From Edwardsiella ictaluri ATCC 33202 (lineage in GTDB: Bacteria; Pseudomonadota; Gammaproteobacteria; Enterobacterales; Enterobacteriaceae), in contig NZ_AFJI01000081.1 of assembly GCF_000264785.1 (NCBI RefSeq), positions 1-64,000 of the forward strand: a DNA stretch of 64,000 nt, given 5' to 3'. Made by a program: the position numbers and the translations under genes. The notes under the pieces are model-generated. The model had not been told where the DNA came from, ran no database searches, and saw nothing but the letters and a program-made list of their open reading frames with translations. This document shows, one piece after another, positions 40,645 through 51,425 of this stretch; within the stretch, counting starts at the first letter, position 1, and the number at the start of each line of letters is the position of its first letter.

Positions 40645-41133
40645 CTACTGCTCCTCTTCTTCGTGCTGGCAGAGATCGACGGCGCGTACGATGGCCTGAT
40701 AGCCGGTACAGCGGCACAGGTTGCCGGAGAGGCCGCGGCGGATCTCTTGATGCGTCAGCGGGCGACTGCGCGGTTTTGCCAGCAGGGCATGGGTCGCGAC
40801 CACCAGTCCCGGAGTACAGAAACCGCACTGCACAGCGCCGGCGTCGACATAGGCCTGCTGGATCGGAGAAAGGCTGTCGGCTCGGCCCAGTCCTTCGGCC
40901 GTGACGATTTGCTTACCATCTGCCCACAGCGCCAGATACAGGCAGCTGTCGGTTGCCACGCCATCGATCAATACGCTGCAGGCGCCGCACTCACCGACGC
41001 AGCAGCCCTGCTTCACGCTGGTTAGCCCGTGCTCGCGCAGCATTTCCAGCAGTGATATCGCCGGCGACACGCAAAACTGATAGGTTTTCCCATTGATCTG
41101 GCAGCGGATCTCAACCCACTCTTTGACATTCAT
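40645..41133 (-). CDS. xdhC: Xanthine dehydrogenase, 2Fe-2S subunit
   Basis: Small iron-sulfur subunit passing electrons from the molybdenum centre to FAD. 162 residues with two 2Fe-2S sites: the plant-type set in [15 protein letters not shown] plus the later DSC, and the helical-domain set in VQCGFCTPG and NLCRCTGYQ. It is closest to E. coli XdhC. The start overlaps the xdhB stop by four bases. It is the last gene of xdhABC; the tail ends in a run of glutamates. Confidence 0.93.
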   Translation of the reverse strand: MNVKEWVEIRCQINGKTYQFCVSPAISLLEMLREHGLTSVKQGCCVGECGACSVLIDGVATDSCLYLALWADGKQIVTAEGLGRADSLSPIQQAYVDAGAVQCGFCTPGLVVATHALLAKPRSRPLTHQEIRRGLSGNLCRCTGYQAIVRAVDLCQHEEEEQ

Positions 41134-42008
41134 AGTATATCTCCTCCCGCACGCTGCACGGCCAGGGTAATGGCCCGCTGTGCCAGGGTGCGGATCAGGT
41201 GTAAACGGAATTCCTTTTCTGCGCGCCAGGATGAGCGTGGCGAAACGTCAGCGGCGACGGCGGCAGCGACGGCGGCCAGCGTCTGGCGGCTCAGCGGCTG
41301 GCCGTTGGCGCAGGACTCGGCCTGCGGGCAGCGGATCGGCGTCGGTGCCGCGACGCCGTAAGCCAGACGCAGCTCGCTGAAGCGTCCAGACTCAATGCGA
41401 CACAGCGCTGCACAGCCGATGGTGGCAATATCCATCGCACCGCGCATGGCGTACTTGATATAGGCGCTGCCAGCGTGGCGGTGATCGTTGGGATGAAAGC
41501 GGAAGGCCAGCAGGATCTCACCAGGGGTCAGCGCCACCTTCCCCGGCCCGGTATGAAAGCCGTCGATCGGACGGATCGTTACGCCATCAGGCGTCAGGAT
41601 CTCCAGCTGGGCCTTGAGCGCGACGCTGGGGGCAGCGGAGTCTGCGCTGGTGGCACCGTTGCAGATGTTACCGCCGTAGGTGGCGACGTTGCGGATCTGC
41701 GGACCGGCGATGGTGGCGGCGGCTTCAGCCAGCATTGGCAGGTGCATCTGGATCAGCGGGTGCTCGATGAGCTGGGTAAAGGTGGTGCCTGAGCCGATGC
41801 GTAGGGAGCCATCCTCTAGCATCGTAATGCCGCACAGCTCGGGTAGCCCGTGGATATCCACGATATGGGCGTACTGCGCGTTATGGTGGTGCAGCTGGAT
41901 CAGCACGTCGGTGCCGCCCGCCAGCAGCCGGCTGTCCGGGTGGGCCAGCATCAGCTCGCTGGCATGGCGCGCGCTGGTGGCGCGCAGGTAGCGTTTAATA
42001 TCATACAT
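41130..42008 (-). CDS. xdhB: Xanthine dehydrogenase, FAD subunit
   Basis: FAD-binding subunit of the molybdenum hydroxylase, which transfers electrons to NAD+. 292 residues, the E. coli XdhB length. FAD loops are [16 protein letters not shown] near residue 30 and [18 protein letters not shown] near 105. The C-terminal part has [18 protein letters not shown] and [15 protein letters not shown]. It begins six bases after xdhA and overlaps xdhC. Confidence 0.94.
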   Translation of the reverse strand: MYDIKRYLRATSARHASELMLAHPDSRLLAGGTDVLIQLHHHNAQYAHIVDIHGLPELCGITMLEDGSLRIGSGTTFTQLIEHPLIQMHLPMLAEAAATIAGPQIRNVATYGGNICNGATSADSAAPSVALKAQLEILTPDGVTIRPIDGFHTGPGKVALTPGEILLAFRFHPNDHRHAGSAYIKYAMRGAMDIATIGCAALCRIESGRFSELRLAYGVAAPTPIRCPQAESCANGQPLSRQTLAAVAAAVAADVSPRSSWRAEKEFRLHLIRTLAQRAITLAVQRAGGDIL

Positions 42009-42014
42009 GTCGCA

Positions 42015-44306
42015 TTACTCCCTGATCAGTCCGGCCTGCACAAATTCGCGATACAGCGTTTTGGGGGTGATCGGCAGCGCATTGATCGCGACCCCCGTTG
42101 CCATGCGAATGGCGTTGCGGATCGCCGGTCCAGGCGAAATGATCGGCGGCTCTCCCAGCGCCTTGTGGCCATAGGCTGACTGCGGCTCCACCGTCTCGAC
42201 AAAGGCGCACTCCAGATCCGGCAGGTCGACACAGGTGGGGAATTTGTAGTCGAGCAGATTCGGATTGCGTACCACGCCACTCTGCTCATCGATGATCATC
42301 TCTTCGAACAGCGCCCAGCCGATCCCCATACCCATGCCGCCGTGAACCTGTCCCTCCGCCAGCTGCGGGTTGAGGATCCGCCCGGAGTCATGCAGATTCA
42401 GGATGCGGTTAATAGTGACCTGGCATAGCGCGATGTCGATGCTGAGATCGACAAAGGTGCAGCCGAAAGCCGGGGGATTGGTGGTGGTTTTATGGGAGAC
42501 CTCGGCCAGGATCTGTGCGCCGATCTCCTGGTGGTAGTAGGCCTGCATGGCGACGTCGGCGACGCTCATCAGCACCTGATCCGGCTGCATCGCCATCACC
42601 ACGTTACCGTCGCACAGGGTCAGTCCCCACTCCGGCTGGTGGCTTATCAGCGCCGCGTGCGCCAGGATCTTCTGGCGCATGATCTCCGCTGCTCGGCGGA
42701 TCGCCGGGGCGGCGACGTAGCTTTGCCGTGAGGCAAAGGCGCCGGGATCGAAGGCGGTGATATCGGTATCCTGAGTTGAGATCACCCGGATCTGTTTAAA
42801 GGGGATCCCCAGCGTTTCCGATGCCATCTGGGCGAAGACGGTATCGGACCCCTGGCCAATTTCGGTGGCGCCAATCTGCAGGTTTACCGTCCCGTCCTGA
42901 TTGAGCAGCAGGCGGGCGCCGGCGATCTCCACCCCGACCGGATAGGTATTGGAACCATAGCTGAAACAGGCGATGCCGATGCCGCGCCGCACCGGCGCAT
43001 CGGCCGCCTGGGCCAGACATTCGGCGCGGCGCTGATCCCACTCAAACAGACGGCGGCCTTTTTCCAGGCACTCTGTGAGCCCGGCGCTGTAGATGGTCTT
43101 TCCGTTAACCGGGTTGCGGTCGCCCTGACGCGCGACGTTGCGCAGACGAACCTCGAGGGGATCGAGATCGAGGCGGGCCGCGGCGTCGTCCATCAGGCAT
43201 TCCAGGGCAAAGTCGACCTGCGGTGCGCCGTAGCCGCGCATCGCACCGGCGGCGGGCAGGTTGGTATACACCGTATCAGCGCAGTAGCCAAAGGCGCTGC
43301 GGGGATAGAGATAGCTGATTTTATTGGCGCCGGCAGCGGCAATCGAGTGGCCGTGAGAGGCATAGGCGCCGGTGTTGGACAGCACCGTCAGCCGGTACCC
43401 CTCCAGCTGGCCATCCCGGCGCATACCTAGCCGGGCATCGATGCTGAAGGCGTGGCGGGTGCGGGTGGCGACGAAGCACTCCTCCCGGCTCAGGCTGACC
43501 TTGACCGGTTTACCGCCGAGGCGCTGGGTTAAAAAGGCGGCCATCGGCTCTTCCAGCACATCCTGCTTATTACCGAATCCGCCGCCGACGTAGGGCTTGA
43601 TCACCCGGACGTGCGACCAGGGGAGACCGAGGGCCTGGGCGACGGTGCGCCGGACAATCTGGGGAATTTGGGTGCTGGAGACAATGACGATGTGATCGGG
43701 CTGCTCCATATAGGCATAGCAGGTCACGCCCTCCATGTGGCAGTGCTGCACCACCGGCGTCTCGTAGTGACCCTCCAGCTGCAGATCGGCGGTGGAGATG
43801 CGGACTTCTGGCTCTCCGGCGTCGATCTCGCTGTGGCGCAGCAAATTGCCGCCGGGGTGAATAGCTGGCGCACCGTCAGCCAGGGCTGCCTGTGGCCGGG
43901 TGATCACCGGCAACGCATCATAGCTGACCTGTACCCGCGCCGCGGCGCGCTCGGCGCTGAGCAGATCGCGGGCGACGACGATGGCGACGCCGTCGCCAAA
44001 GTGGCGCACGTGGCCGGTCAGCAGATGGCGATCGGCGATATCCCGTTTGCCCGGCTCCAGAGACCAGGCGTGGCCGGCAGTAGGGAAGGGGGCTGAGGGG
44101 ACATCGTGAAAGGTGAAGACGGCTTCTACGCCGGGCATGGACTCCGCTTCCCGGGTATCGATGGCGGTGACGTTACCGTGGGCGATACGGCTGCGCACGT
44201 AGCAGGCATGGAGCATGCCGGGCATCATCATATCATCGGTATAACGCGCCTGTCCGGTGACCTTGGCTTCGGCATCAACCCGCCGCAGCGGCGATCCTAA
44301 AGACAT
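42015..44306 (-). CDS. xdhA: Xanthine dehydrogenase, molybdenum-binding subunit
   Basis: Catalytic subunit that hydroxylates hypoxanthine and xanthine. 763 residues. Blocks of the family are GGGFGNKQDVLEEPMAA, AGAMRGYGAPQVDFALE, ATEIGQGSDTVFAQMA and the C-terminal YGHKALGEPPIISPGPAI, whose GEPP glutamate acts as general base. It needs molybdopterin, consistent with mog in this window. Cofactor insertion factors are not encoded nearby. It is the first gene of the operon, with a 445-base divergent spacer to dapB that contains a long inverted repeat. Confidence 0.94.
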   Translation of the reverse strand: MSLGSPLRRVDAEAKVTGQARYTDDMMMPGMLHACYVRSRIAHGNVTAIDTREAESMPGVEAVFTFHDVPSAPFPTAGHAWSLEPGKRDIADRHLLTGHVRHFGDGVAIVVARDLLSAERAAARVQVSYDALPVITRPQAALADGAPAIHPGGNLLRHSEIDAGEPEVRISTADLQLEGHYETPVVQHCHMEGVTCYAYMEQPDHIVIVSSTQIPQIVRRTVAQALGLPWSHVRVIKPYVGGGFGNKQDVLEEPMAAFLTQRLGGKPVKVSLSREECFVATRTRHAFSIDARLGMRRDGQLEGYRLTVLSNTGAYASHGHSIAAAGANKISYLYPRSAFGYCADTVYTNLPAAGAMRGYGAPQVDFALECLMDDAAARLDLDPLEVRLRNVARQGDRNPVNGKTIYSAGLTECLEKGRRLFEWDQRRAECLAQAADAPVRRGIGIACFSYGSNTYPVGVEIAGARLLLNQDGTVNLQIGATEIGQGSDTVFAQMASETLGIPFKQIRVISTQDTDITAFDPGAFASRQSYVAAPAIRRAAEIMRQKILAHAALISHQPEWGLTLCDGNVVMAMQPDQVLMSVADVAMQAYYHQEIGAQILAEVSHKTTTNPPAFGCTFVDLSIDIALCQVTINRILNLHDSGRILNPQLAEGQVHGGMGMGIGWALFEEMIIDEQSGVVRNPNLLDYKFPTCVDLPDLECAFVETVEPQSAYGHKALGEPPIISPGPAIRNAIRMATGVAINALPITPKTLYREFVQAGLIRE

Positions 44307-44751
44307 AGTATTCTCCTGTGGGGAAATAAGCTGGGGGATAGCTCAAGGCAGCAAGATATGCGCCACACTCATTGAGAGGAGGCGGTATATCCTCATAAGT
44401 GTGAGTCGGATCGAGATATCCCAAGGAAATTATGACGCTATAAGACAGGAAAAAACTGGCTGCATATCACTTTGAGAGCATGACGGGCATTTTTGATAGC
44501 TTGTCTCTCAAAGTGATAGCGGTATCGTGGGAGACATAACGGTGATAATTGCATATTCATGCAGCGAGAGGCACGGTAGCTACGCCGGACGTCCGTCGCC
44601 GGTGAATTTTTGCATCGTCACCGATTTTTTCTGGCTCAGGGCCGAGACAGCCGTTAATCTGAAAAGCAATCAAACAGAGGGGCCGTGAGGTACGCCGCGA
44701 GCGACGCGACGTCGGCGGACAGCGAAGCAAGCATCATAAAGGAGACGGAAG
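44307..44751. other. Divergent xdhA/dapB control region
   Basis: 445 bases without a gene. The outstanding element is the 14-bp inverted repeat at 44465-44518. The xdhA promoter on the minus strand and the dapB promoter on the plus strand should both lie here. CATAAT-like and TATAGC-like hexamers on the minus strand near 44430-44440 are candidates only. Confidence 0.5.
44465..44518. promoter_or_regulatory. 14-bp perfect inverted repeat, candidate operator of xdhABC or dapB
   Basis: TATCACTTTGAGAG (44465-44478) and CTCTCAAAGTGATA (44505-44518) are perfect complements separated by 26 bases. The arm centres are 40 bases apart, close to four helical turns, which suits binding by a dimer or two dimers on one DNA face. 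It lies 159 bases upstream of xdhA and 234 bases upstream of dapB. The regulator is unknown. Confidence 0.65.
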
Positions 44752-45570
44752 ATGGCAGAACAGATTCGGGTAGCGATCGCCGGTGCTGGCGGTCGGATGG
44801 GGCGTCAGCTGATTGCGGCGGCCGCGGCGATACCTGGCGTGACGCTGGGGGCGGCGCTGGAGCGGGAGGGTTCCGGCCTGCTGGGGTGTGACGCTGGCGA
44901 ACTGGCTGGCTGTGGTGTGACCGGTGTGACGGTCGAGTCATCGCTGGAGCGGGTCGCGGGCCAATTTGATATCCTGATCGACTTTACCCGTCCTGAGGGA
45001 ACGATGGCGCATCTGGCTTTTTGTCAGGCGCACGGTAAAGCGATGGTGATAGGGACTACCGGTTTCAGCGAGCAGGAAAAGGCGACCATTGAGGCGGCTT
45101 CACAGCATGTCGCCATCGTGTTGGCCGCTAACTTCAGCGTTGGGGTGAACGTGATGCTGCGCCTGCTGGAAAAGGCGGCGCAGGTGATGGGGAGCTACTG
45201 CGATATTGAAATTCTTGAGGCGCATCATCGCCATAAAGTCGATGCGCCATCGGGGACGGCGCTGGCGATGGGCGAGGCGATCGCCGGTGCGTTGGGCCGT
45301 AGCCTGGAAAGCTGTGCGGTCTATACTCGCCTGGGGCACACCGGGGAGCGGGCTCCTGGCAGCATCGGTTTCGCAACGTTGCGCGCCGGCGATATCGTGG
45401 GCGAGCATACCGCTATGTTCGCCGATGTCGGCGAGCGTCTGGAGATTACCCATAAGGCGTCTAGCCGTATGACGTTTGCCAGCGGTGCCATGCGGGCGGC
45501 GCAGTGGCTCGGCGCACAGCAGCCAGGGATGTACGATATGTGTGATGTTTTGGCTCTTGATACCTTATAA
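44752..45570 (+). CDS. dapB: 4-hydroxy-tetrahydrodipicolinate reductase
   Basis: NAD(P)H-dependent step of lysine and diaminopimelate synthesis. 272 residues. The nucleotide loop [18 protein letters not shown] is at residues 7-24, and the substrate loop [19 protein letters not shown] near 157 carries the catalytic histidine and lysine. GGAGACGGAAG precedes the ATG. It lies just upstream of carA, as in E. coli, but separately promoted. Confidence 0.97.
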   Translation: MAEQIRVAIAGAGGRMGRQLIAAAAAIPGVTLGAALEREGSGLLGCDAGELAGCGVTGVTVESSLERVAGQFDILIDFTRPEGTMAHLAFCQAHGKAMVIGTTGFSEQEKATIEAASQHVAIVLAANFSVGVNVMLRLLEKAAQVMGSYCDIEILEAHHRHKVDAPSGTALAMGEAIAGALGRSLESCAVYTRLGHTGERAPGSIGFATLRAGDIVGEHTAMFADVGERLEITHKASSRMTFASGAMRAAQWLGAQQPGMYDMCDVLALDTL

Positions 45571-45793
45571 ATGGCCTGTTATTAGATAGATATCATGGTC
45601 TGTTTGTTATTTAATGTGATGAAAATAATTGTTTTTTTATCACATTTTTTATTTATGGTGAGAATTTAAATCTAAGCTTATCAGTATGGCAATTTTTTCT
45701 GTTTACCTTTTATTTCCCCCGCTGCACTGCCCGCATATTGATTTTTTCAGTGAAAAAACGCATTATAGCGCCGTTGCCTTTGATATCTGTGTC

Positions 45794-45809
45794 CGGCAAC
45801 CGTTTTCTC
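45794..45809. promoter_or_regulatory. PurR-like site upstream of carAB
   Basis: The core GCAACCGTTTTC agrees with the PurR consensus GCAAACGTTTTC at 11 of 12 positions; the outer bases do not match. The position fits PurR control of carAB P1. Confidence 0.45.
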
Positions 45810-45984
45810 CTTTCTTAAAATTGGCGTTTTTAATCACTTGGCATTAAAAACACATTCAGATTTGTAAAAAACACAAAAAACTCTCCTTTCATCTGGACAA
45901 TGGGCGGATGCGTCATTAGAATGCGCGCAATTTGTCAGAAATTCGCCGCAGTGGCAGTTTTTGCGATTGATTCACGATACAATG

Positions 45985-46023
45985 TCTGAATTAATATGCA
46001 TATGCTGTGACTGAGTATTCCTT
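45985..46023. promoter_or_regulatory. Double ARG box (ArgR operator) of carAB P2
   Basis: Two 18-bp boxes separated by three bases, the standard ArgR arrangement. Box 1 (45985-46002) contains TGAATTAATATGCA, close to TGAATwwwwATTCA. Box 2 (46006-46023) contains TGACTGAGTATTC. They lie directly before the ribosome site of carA. Confidence 0.75.
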
Positions 46024-46034
46024 TGGAGGGTGTT

Positions 46035-47192
46035 TTGATTAAGTCAGCGCTTTTGGTTCTGGAAGACGGAACCCAGTTTCACGGCAGGTCGATCGGGGCA
46101 GATGGCTCGGCCGTGGGGGAAGTGGTCTTCAATACCTCGATGACCGGCTACCAGGAAATTCTCACCGACCCCTCCTATTCCCGCCAGATCGTCACGCTTA
46201 CCTATCCCCATATTGGCAATGTCGGCACCAACGCCGCCGATGAAGAATCCTCCACCGTGCATGCTCAGGGGCTTATCGTGCGCGATCTGCCGCCGATCGC
46301 CAGCAATTTCCGCTGCCAGGAGACGCTGCCGGACTATCTGCGTCGTCACCGCGTGGTCGCCATCGCTGATATCGATACCCGTAAGCTGACCCGTCTGCTG
46401 CGTGAGAAAGGGGCGATGAACGGCTGTATCGTCACCGCAGAGAATGGGAGCGAGCCAGACGCGGCGCTGGCTCTGGAGAAGGCGCGCGCGTTCCCCGGCC
46501 TGAAAGGGATGGATTTGGCCAAAGAAGTGACCACGAAGGAGGCCTATAGGTGGTGCCAGGGCAGCTGGACGCTCAGCGGCGGCCTGCCAGCGCCGCGTGA
46601 CGACGCCGAACTGCCTTACCATGTCGTGGCCTATGACTTTGGCGTGAAGCGCAATATCCTGCGAATGCTGGTGGATCGCGGCTGCCGCCTGACGGTAGTA
46701 CCGGCCCAGACGCCTGCACAGGATGTGCTGGCGCTGGATCCGGACGGTATTTTCCTTTCCAACGGTCCCGGCGATCCGGCCCCTTGTGACTATGCTATCG
46801 AGGCTATCGCGACCTTCCTGCGCGGAGAGATCCCGCTGTTTGGCATCTGCCTTGGGCATCAGCTGCTGGCGCTGGCCAGCGGTGCGCAGACGGTAAAAAT
46901 GAAGTTTGGCCATCACGGCGGCAACCATCCGGTGAAAGATTTAGAGGGCGATCGGGTAATGATCACCGCGCAGAACCACGGTTTTGCCGTTGATGAAGCG
47001 ACCTTGCCGACGACGCTGCGGGCGACCCATAAGTCGCTGTTCGACGGCTCGCTGCAGGGCATTCACCGTACCGATCGTCCGGCGTTCAGTTTCCAGGGAC
47101 ACCCGGAGGCCAGCCCGGGACCGCACGACGCCGCCCCGCTGTTTGACCATTTTATGACGCTGATTGAAAACTATCGCCGTACCGCCAAGTAA
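46035..47192 (+). CDS. carA: Carbamoyl-phosphate synthase small (glutaminase) subunit
   Basis: Releases ammonia from glutamine and channels it to CarB for carbamoyl phosphate, feeding arginine and pyrimidine synthesis. 385 residues. The catalytic cysteine is in [14 protein letters not shown], and the histidine and glutamate of the triad are in [15 protein letters not shown]. The start codon is TTG at 46035 (M-I-K-S), preceded by GGAGGG. E. coli carA also starts with UUG. carB follows after 19 bases. Confidence 0.97.
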   Translation: MIKSALLVLEDGTQFHGRSIGADGSAVGEVVFNTSMTGYQEILTDPSYSRQIVTLTYPHIGNVGTNAADEESSTVHAQGLIVRDLPPIASNFRCQETLPDYLRRHRVVAIADIDTRKLTRLLREKGAMNGCIVTAENGSEPDAALALEKARAFPGLKGMDLAKEVTTKEAYRWCQGSWTLSGGLPAPRDDAELPYHVVAYDFGVKRNILRMLVDRGCRLTVVPAQTPAQDVLALDPDGIFLSNGPGDPAPCDYAIEAIATFLRGEIPLFGICLGHQLLALASGAQTVKMKFGHHGGNHPVKDLEGDRVMITAQNHGFAVDEATLPTTLRATHKSLFDGSLQGIHRTDRPAFSFQGHPEASPGPHDAAPLFDHFMTLIENYRRTAK

Positions 47193-47211
47193 TCAGGGAG
47201 CCTGAACAACC

Positions 47212-50200
47212 ATGCCAAAACGTACTGATATTAAAAGCATCCTGATCCTGGGCGCCGGGCCGATCGTCATCGGCCAGGCGTGCGAGTTCGACTACTCTGG
47301 CGCTCAGGCCTGTAAGGCGCTACGCGAAGAGGGCTACCGCGTCGTCCTGGTTAACTCCAACCCGGCCACCATCATGACCGATCCGGAGATGGCCGATGCG
47401 ACCTATATTGAGCCGATTCACTGGGAAGTGGTGCGAAAGATCATCGAAAAAGAGCGCCCCGATGCGGTGCTGCCGACGATGGGCGGCCAGACGGCGCTGA
47501 ACTGTGCCCTGGAGCTGGAGCGCCAGGGGGTACTGGCCGAGTTCGGTGTGACCATGATTGGGGCGACGGCGGATGCCATCGATAAGGCTGAGGATCGACG
47601 GCGTTTCGACCAAGCGATGAAGAAGATCGGGCTGGATACCGCGCGTTCCGGCATTGCCCACAGTATGGAAGAGTCGCTGGCGGTGGCTGAGCAGGTCGGT
47701 TTCCCCTGCATTATCCGTCCGTCGTTTACGATGGGCGGCACCGGCGGCGGTATTGCTTATAATCGCGAAGAGTTTGAAGAGATCTGCGCACGCGGCCTGG
47801 ATCTTTCGCCGACCAATGAGCTGCTGATCGATGAGTCTCTGATCGGCTGGAAAGAGTATGAGATGGAGGTGGTGCGCGATAAGAACGACAACTGCATCAT
47901 CGTCTGCGCCATCGAAAATATTGATCCGATGGGGATCCACACCGGCGACTCGATTACCGTCGCGCCGGCGCAGACCCTGACCGATAAAGAGTACCAAATC
48001 ATGCGTAACGCCTCGATGGCGGTACTGCGTGAGATCGGCGTGGAGACCGGCGGCTCCAACGTGCAGTTTGCGGTTAACCCGAAAAGCGGCCGTCTCATCG
48101 TTATCGAGATGAACCCGCGCGTATCACGTTCTTCCGCGCTGGCCTCCAAGGCGACCGGTTTCCCGATCGCCAAGGTTGCAGCCAAGCTGGCGGTGGGCTA
48201 CACCCTAGACGAGCTGATGAACGACATCACCGGGGGGCGTACGCCGGCCTCCTTTGAACCCTCCATCGACTACGTGGTGACGAAGATCCCGCGCTTCAAC
48301 TTTGAAAAGTTTGCCGGGGCTAACGATCGCCTGACCACGCAGATGAAGTCGGTGGGTGAGGTGATGGCGATTGGCCGTACCCAGCAGGAGTCGCTGCAGA
48401 AGGCGCTGCGCGGGCTGGAGGTCGGGGCGAGTGGCTTCGATCCCAAGGTAAATTTGGACGATCCGCAGGCGTTGACCAAGATCCGACGCGAGCTGAAAGA
48501 TGCCGGTGCAGAGCGTATCTGGTATATCGCCGATGCCTTCCGCGCCGGTCTGTCGGTGGATGGGGTGTTTAACCTGACCAACATCGATCGCTGGTTCCTG
48601 GTGCAGATCGAGGAGCTGGTGCGTCTGGAGGAGCAGGTTGCCGACGTGGGCATCAATGGCCTGACGCCGGATTTCCTGCGTCAGCTGAAGCGTAAAGGGT
48701 TCGCCGATGCCCGTCTGGCCCGTCTGGCCGGTGTGGCGGAGAGCGAGATTCGCAAGCTACGCCATAAGCAGGGGCTGCATCCGGTATATAAACGCGTGGA
48801 CACCTGCGCGGCCGAATTCGCGACCGACACGGCTTACCTTTACTCCACCTATGAAGAGGAGTGCGAGGCTAACCCGACTCACGATCGCCCAAAGATCATG
48901 GTGCTGGGCGGTGGCCCGAACCGTATCGGTCAGGGGATCGAGTTTGACTACTGCTGCGTGCACGCGTCGCTGGCGCTGCGTGAGGATGGCTATGAAACCA
49001 TCATGGTCAACTGTAACCCGGAGACCGTCTCCACGGATTATGATACCTCTGACCGTCTCTACTTTGAGCCGGTTACGCTGGAGGATGTGCTGGAGATCGT
49101 CGCCGTCGAACGTCCGCAGGGGGTGATCGTACAGTACGGCGGCCAGACGCCGCTAAAGCTGGCCCGGGCGCTGGAGGCCGCAGGCGTGCCGGTTATCGGC
49201 ACCAGTCCGGACGCCATTGACCGCGCCGAGGATCGTGAGCGCTTCCAGAAGGCGGTGAATCGCCTGGGGCTGAAGCAGCCGGCCAACGCTACCGTCACGG
49301 CCATTGAGCAGGCGGTGGAGAAGGGGGCCCAGATAGGTTATCCGCTGGTGGTTCGCCCCTCTTATGTTCTCGGTGGCAGGGCGATGGAGATCGTCTACGA
49401 TGAGAGCGATCTGCGGCGCTACTTCCAGACGGCGGTCAGCGTCTCCAACGATGCGCCGGTGCTGCTGGATCACTTTCTGGACGATGCGGTCGAAGTGGAC
49501 GTCGATGCCATCTGTGACGGCGAGCGAGTGTTGATCGGTGGCATTATGGAGCACATTGAGCAGGCGGGGGTACACTCCGGTGACTCCGCCTGTTCGCTGC
49601 CGGCCTATACCCTGAGTGCTGAAATCCAGGACGAGCTGCGCCGCCAGGCGGAGAAGCTGGCGATGGAGCTGTGCGTCCGCGGGCTGATGAACGTGCAGTT
49701 TGCGGTGAAAGATAACCAGGTATACCTGATTGAGGTCAACCCGCGCGCCGCGCGTACCGTTCCCTTCGTCTCCAAGGCGACCGGCGTACCGTTGGCTAAG
49801 GTGGCCGCCCGTGTGATGGTGGGGCAGACGCTGGCGCAGCAGGGAATGACAGAAGAGGTGATCCCGCCTTATTACTCCGTCAAAGAGGTGGTGCTGCCGT
49901 TTGCCAAGTTCCCCGGCGTCGACCCGATTCTGGGGCCGGAGATGCGCTCTACCGGTGAAGTGATGGGGGTGGGCCGTACCTTTGCCGAGGCCTTTGCCAA
50001 GGCGATGCTTGGCAGTCTGTCGCAGGTGAAGACCCCGGGACGCGCCCTACTGTCGGTTCGTGAGGGCGATAAGCACCGGGTGGTGGATCTGGCGGCCAAG
50101 CTGCTCAGGCAGGGCTTTGAGCTGGATGCGACCCACGGCACCGCGGTGGTGCTGGGGGAAGCGGGTATTAATCCGCGTCTGGTCAACAAAGTGCATGAGG

Positions 50201-50433
50201 GGCGTCCACACATTCAGGATCGCATCAAGAATGGCGAGTATACCTATATTGTGAACACCACCGCCGGGCGTCAGGCGATCGAGGATTCCAAGCTGATCCG
50301 CCGTAGCGCGCTGCGCTACAAGGTGCACTACGACACCACGCTGAACGGCGGTTTTGCTACGGCGATGGCGCTGAACGCGGATCCGACCGAACAGGTGATT
50401 TCAGTACAGGAGATGCATGCCCGACTGAAGTAA
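47212..50433 (+). CDS. carB: Carbamoyl-phosphate synthase large subunit
   Basis: Two homologous ATP-grasp halves make carboxyphosphate and then carbamoyl phosphate. A C-terminal MGS-like domain (about residue 935 on) binds the effectors UMP, IMP and ornithine. 1073 residues, as in E. coli. Visible are [20 protein letters not shown] near residue 12 and its copy [18 protein letters not shown] near 563. Also seen are [15 protein letters not shown] and the paired [17 protein letters not shown] and [18 protein letters not shown] terminator follows. Confidence 0.98.
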   Translation: MPKRTDIKSILILGAGPIVIGQACEFDYSGAQACKALREEGYRVVLVNSNPATIMTDPEMADATYIEPIHWEVVRKIIEKERPDAVLPTMGGQTALNCALELERQGVLAEFGVTMIGATADAIDKAEDRRRFDQAMKKIGLDTARSGIAHSMEESLAVAEQVGFPCIIRPSFTMGGTGGGIAYNREEFEEICARGLDLSPTNELLIDESLIGWKEYEMEVVRDKNDNCIIVCAIENIDPMGIHTGDSITVAPAQTLTDKEYQIMRNASMAVLREIGVETGGSNVQFAVNPKSGRLIVIEMNPRVSRSSALASKATGFPIAKVAAKLAVGYTLDELMNDITGGRTPASFEPSIDYVVTKIPRFNFEKFAGANDRLTTQMKSVGEVMAIGRTQQESLQKALRGLEVGASGFDPKVNLDDPQALTKIRRELKDAGAERIWYIADAFRAGLSVDGVFNLTNIDRWFLVQIEELVRLEEQVADVGINGLTPDFLRQLKRKGFADARLARLAGVAESEIRKLRHKQGLHPVYKRVDTCAAEFATDTAYLYSTYEEECEANPTHDRPKIMVLGGGPNRIGQGIEFDYCCVHASLALREDGYETIMVNCNPETVSTDYDTSDRLYFEPVTLEDVLEIVAVERPQGVIVQYGGQTPLKLARALEAAGVPVIGTSPDAIDRAEDRERFQKAVNRLGLKQPANATVTAIEQAVEKGAQIGYPLVVRPSYVLGGRAMEIVYDESDLRRYFQTAVSVSNDAPVLLDHFLDDAVEVDVDAICDGERVLIGGIMEHIEQAGVHSGDSACSLPAYTLSAEIQDELRRQAEKLAMELCVRGLMNVQFAVKDNQVYLIEVNPRAARTVPFVSKATGVPLAKVAARVMVGQTLAQQGMTEEVIPPYYSVKEVVLPFAKFPGVDPILGPEMRSTGEVMGVGRTFAEAFAKAMLGSLSQVKTPGRALLSVREGDKHRVVDLAAKLLRQGFELDATHGTAVVLGEAGINPRLVNKVHEGRPHIQDRIKNGEYTYIVNTTAGRQAIEDSKLIRRSALRYKVHYDTTLNGGFATAMALNADPTEQVISVQEMHARLK

Positions 50434-50450
50434 TGGCGCGGAGCAGCGTC

Positions 50451-50475
50451 AGGCCCGACATAGCCGGGCCTTTTT
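50451..50475 (+). terminator. Terminator of carAB
   Basis: AGGCCCG and CGGGCCT form a 7-bp stem with a seven-base loop, followed by T5. It starts 18 bases after the carB stop. Confidence 0.88.
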
Positions 50476-50654
50476 GTTGTCGGCCGGGCGGCCCGGAAAC
50501 TTGCCGTCATGGGATAGGGCGGCAGGTTACGCGACGTGCGGGGTTGTGGCACAATAAATCACCGCGGTGCGGGTAGTCTGCGCCGAGGGAGCGTTGCCAT
50601 CGGTGCTGGAGCCGCGGCGACGGTATGACGGGATTACCCTGACAGGAGTCGATT

Positions 50655-51425
50655 GTGGAGTCTGATCGCCAGCGGGAGATAACCCGCCTGTGTATTCATT
50701 GCGCCCTTTTCCTGCTGCAGCATGGTGCCGAGAGCATGTTGGTCGAACAGCTTTCTACCCGGCTGGGGTTGGCGCTGGGCGTAGACAGTGTGGAGAGTTC
50801 TATTTCTGCCAACGCGGTGGTGTTGACCACCATCAAGGATGGCCGTTGTCTGACGTCGACGCGCAAAAATGTCGATCGCGGCATCAATATGCACGTGGTG
50901 ACTGAGGTGCAGCATATTGTGATTATGGCTGAGCACCGCCTGCTGGACATGCACGATGTGCGCCGACGGTTGGAGCATATCCGCCCGTTGCGCTATCCGC
51001 GCGCGCTGGTGGTACTGATGGTCGGCCTCTCTTGCGCCTGTTTCTGCAAACTGAATGGCGGCGGCTGGGACGGCGCGCTGGTGGCCTTTTTTGCCAGCGC
51101 GGTGGCCATGTATGCCCGGCAACTAATGACTCATCGACAGCTTAATCCGCTGATTAATTTTTGTATTACGGCCTTTATTGCCACCTCGGTCTCTGGCGGC
51201 CTGCTGCAGCTGAGCGTATTTGCCGGGACATCGCTCATTGCCATGGCGGCCAGTATTCTGCTGCTGGTGCCTGGGTTTCCTCTGATCAATGCGGTGGCGG
51301 ATATGTTTAAAGGGCATGTCAATACCGGGCTGGCCCGCTGGGCAATGGCGACGCTGTTGACCCTGGCCACCTGTCTTGGCGTCGTGATGGCGCTATCGCT
51401 GTGGGGACTACAGGGATGGGCATGA
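50655..51425 (+). CDS. yjjP: YjjP, ThrE-type exporter large subunit
   Basis: 256 residues, the E. coli length. The soluble N-terminal half has [17 protein letters not shown] and [15 protein letters not shown]. The second half has five hydrophobic segments with [20 protein letters not shown] and [20 protein letters not shown]. It belongs to the split threonine/serine exporter (ThrE) family with YjjB. In E. coli YjjPB has been linked to succinate export, so the substrate is uncertain. The start is GTG at 50655 with AGGAGT five bases upstream. It overlaps yjjB. E. coli has the pair near dnaTC, not beside carB. Confidence 0.93.
   Translation: MESDRQREITRLCIHCALFLLQHGAESMLVEQLSTRLGLALGVDSVESSISANAVVLTTIKDGRCLTSTRKNVDRGINMHVVTEVQHIVIMAEHRLLDMHDVRRRLEHIRPLRYPRALVVLMVGLSCACFCKLNGGGWDGALVAFFASAVAMYARQLMTHRQLNPLINFCITAFIATSVSGGLLQLSVFAGTSLIAMAASILLLVPGFPLINAVADMFKGHVNTGLARWAMATLLTLATCLGVVMALSLWGLQGWA

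Larger units (their letters stand above)
45571..46034. promoter_or_regulatory. carAB control region
   Basis: A 464-base AT-rich region with no gene. In E. coli carAB has a pyrimidine/purine-controlled promoter P1 (with PepA, PurR, IHF and UTP control) and an arginine-controlled promoter P2. Here a PurR-like site is at 45794-45809, a -10-like TACAAT at 45978-45983 fits P2, and two ARG boxes cover 45985-46023. The long T- and A-rich stretches around 45600-45730 suit IHF and DNA bending but prove nothing. Confidence 0.7.
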
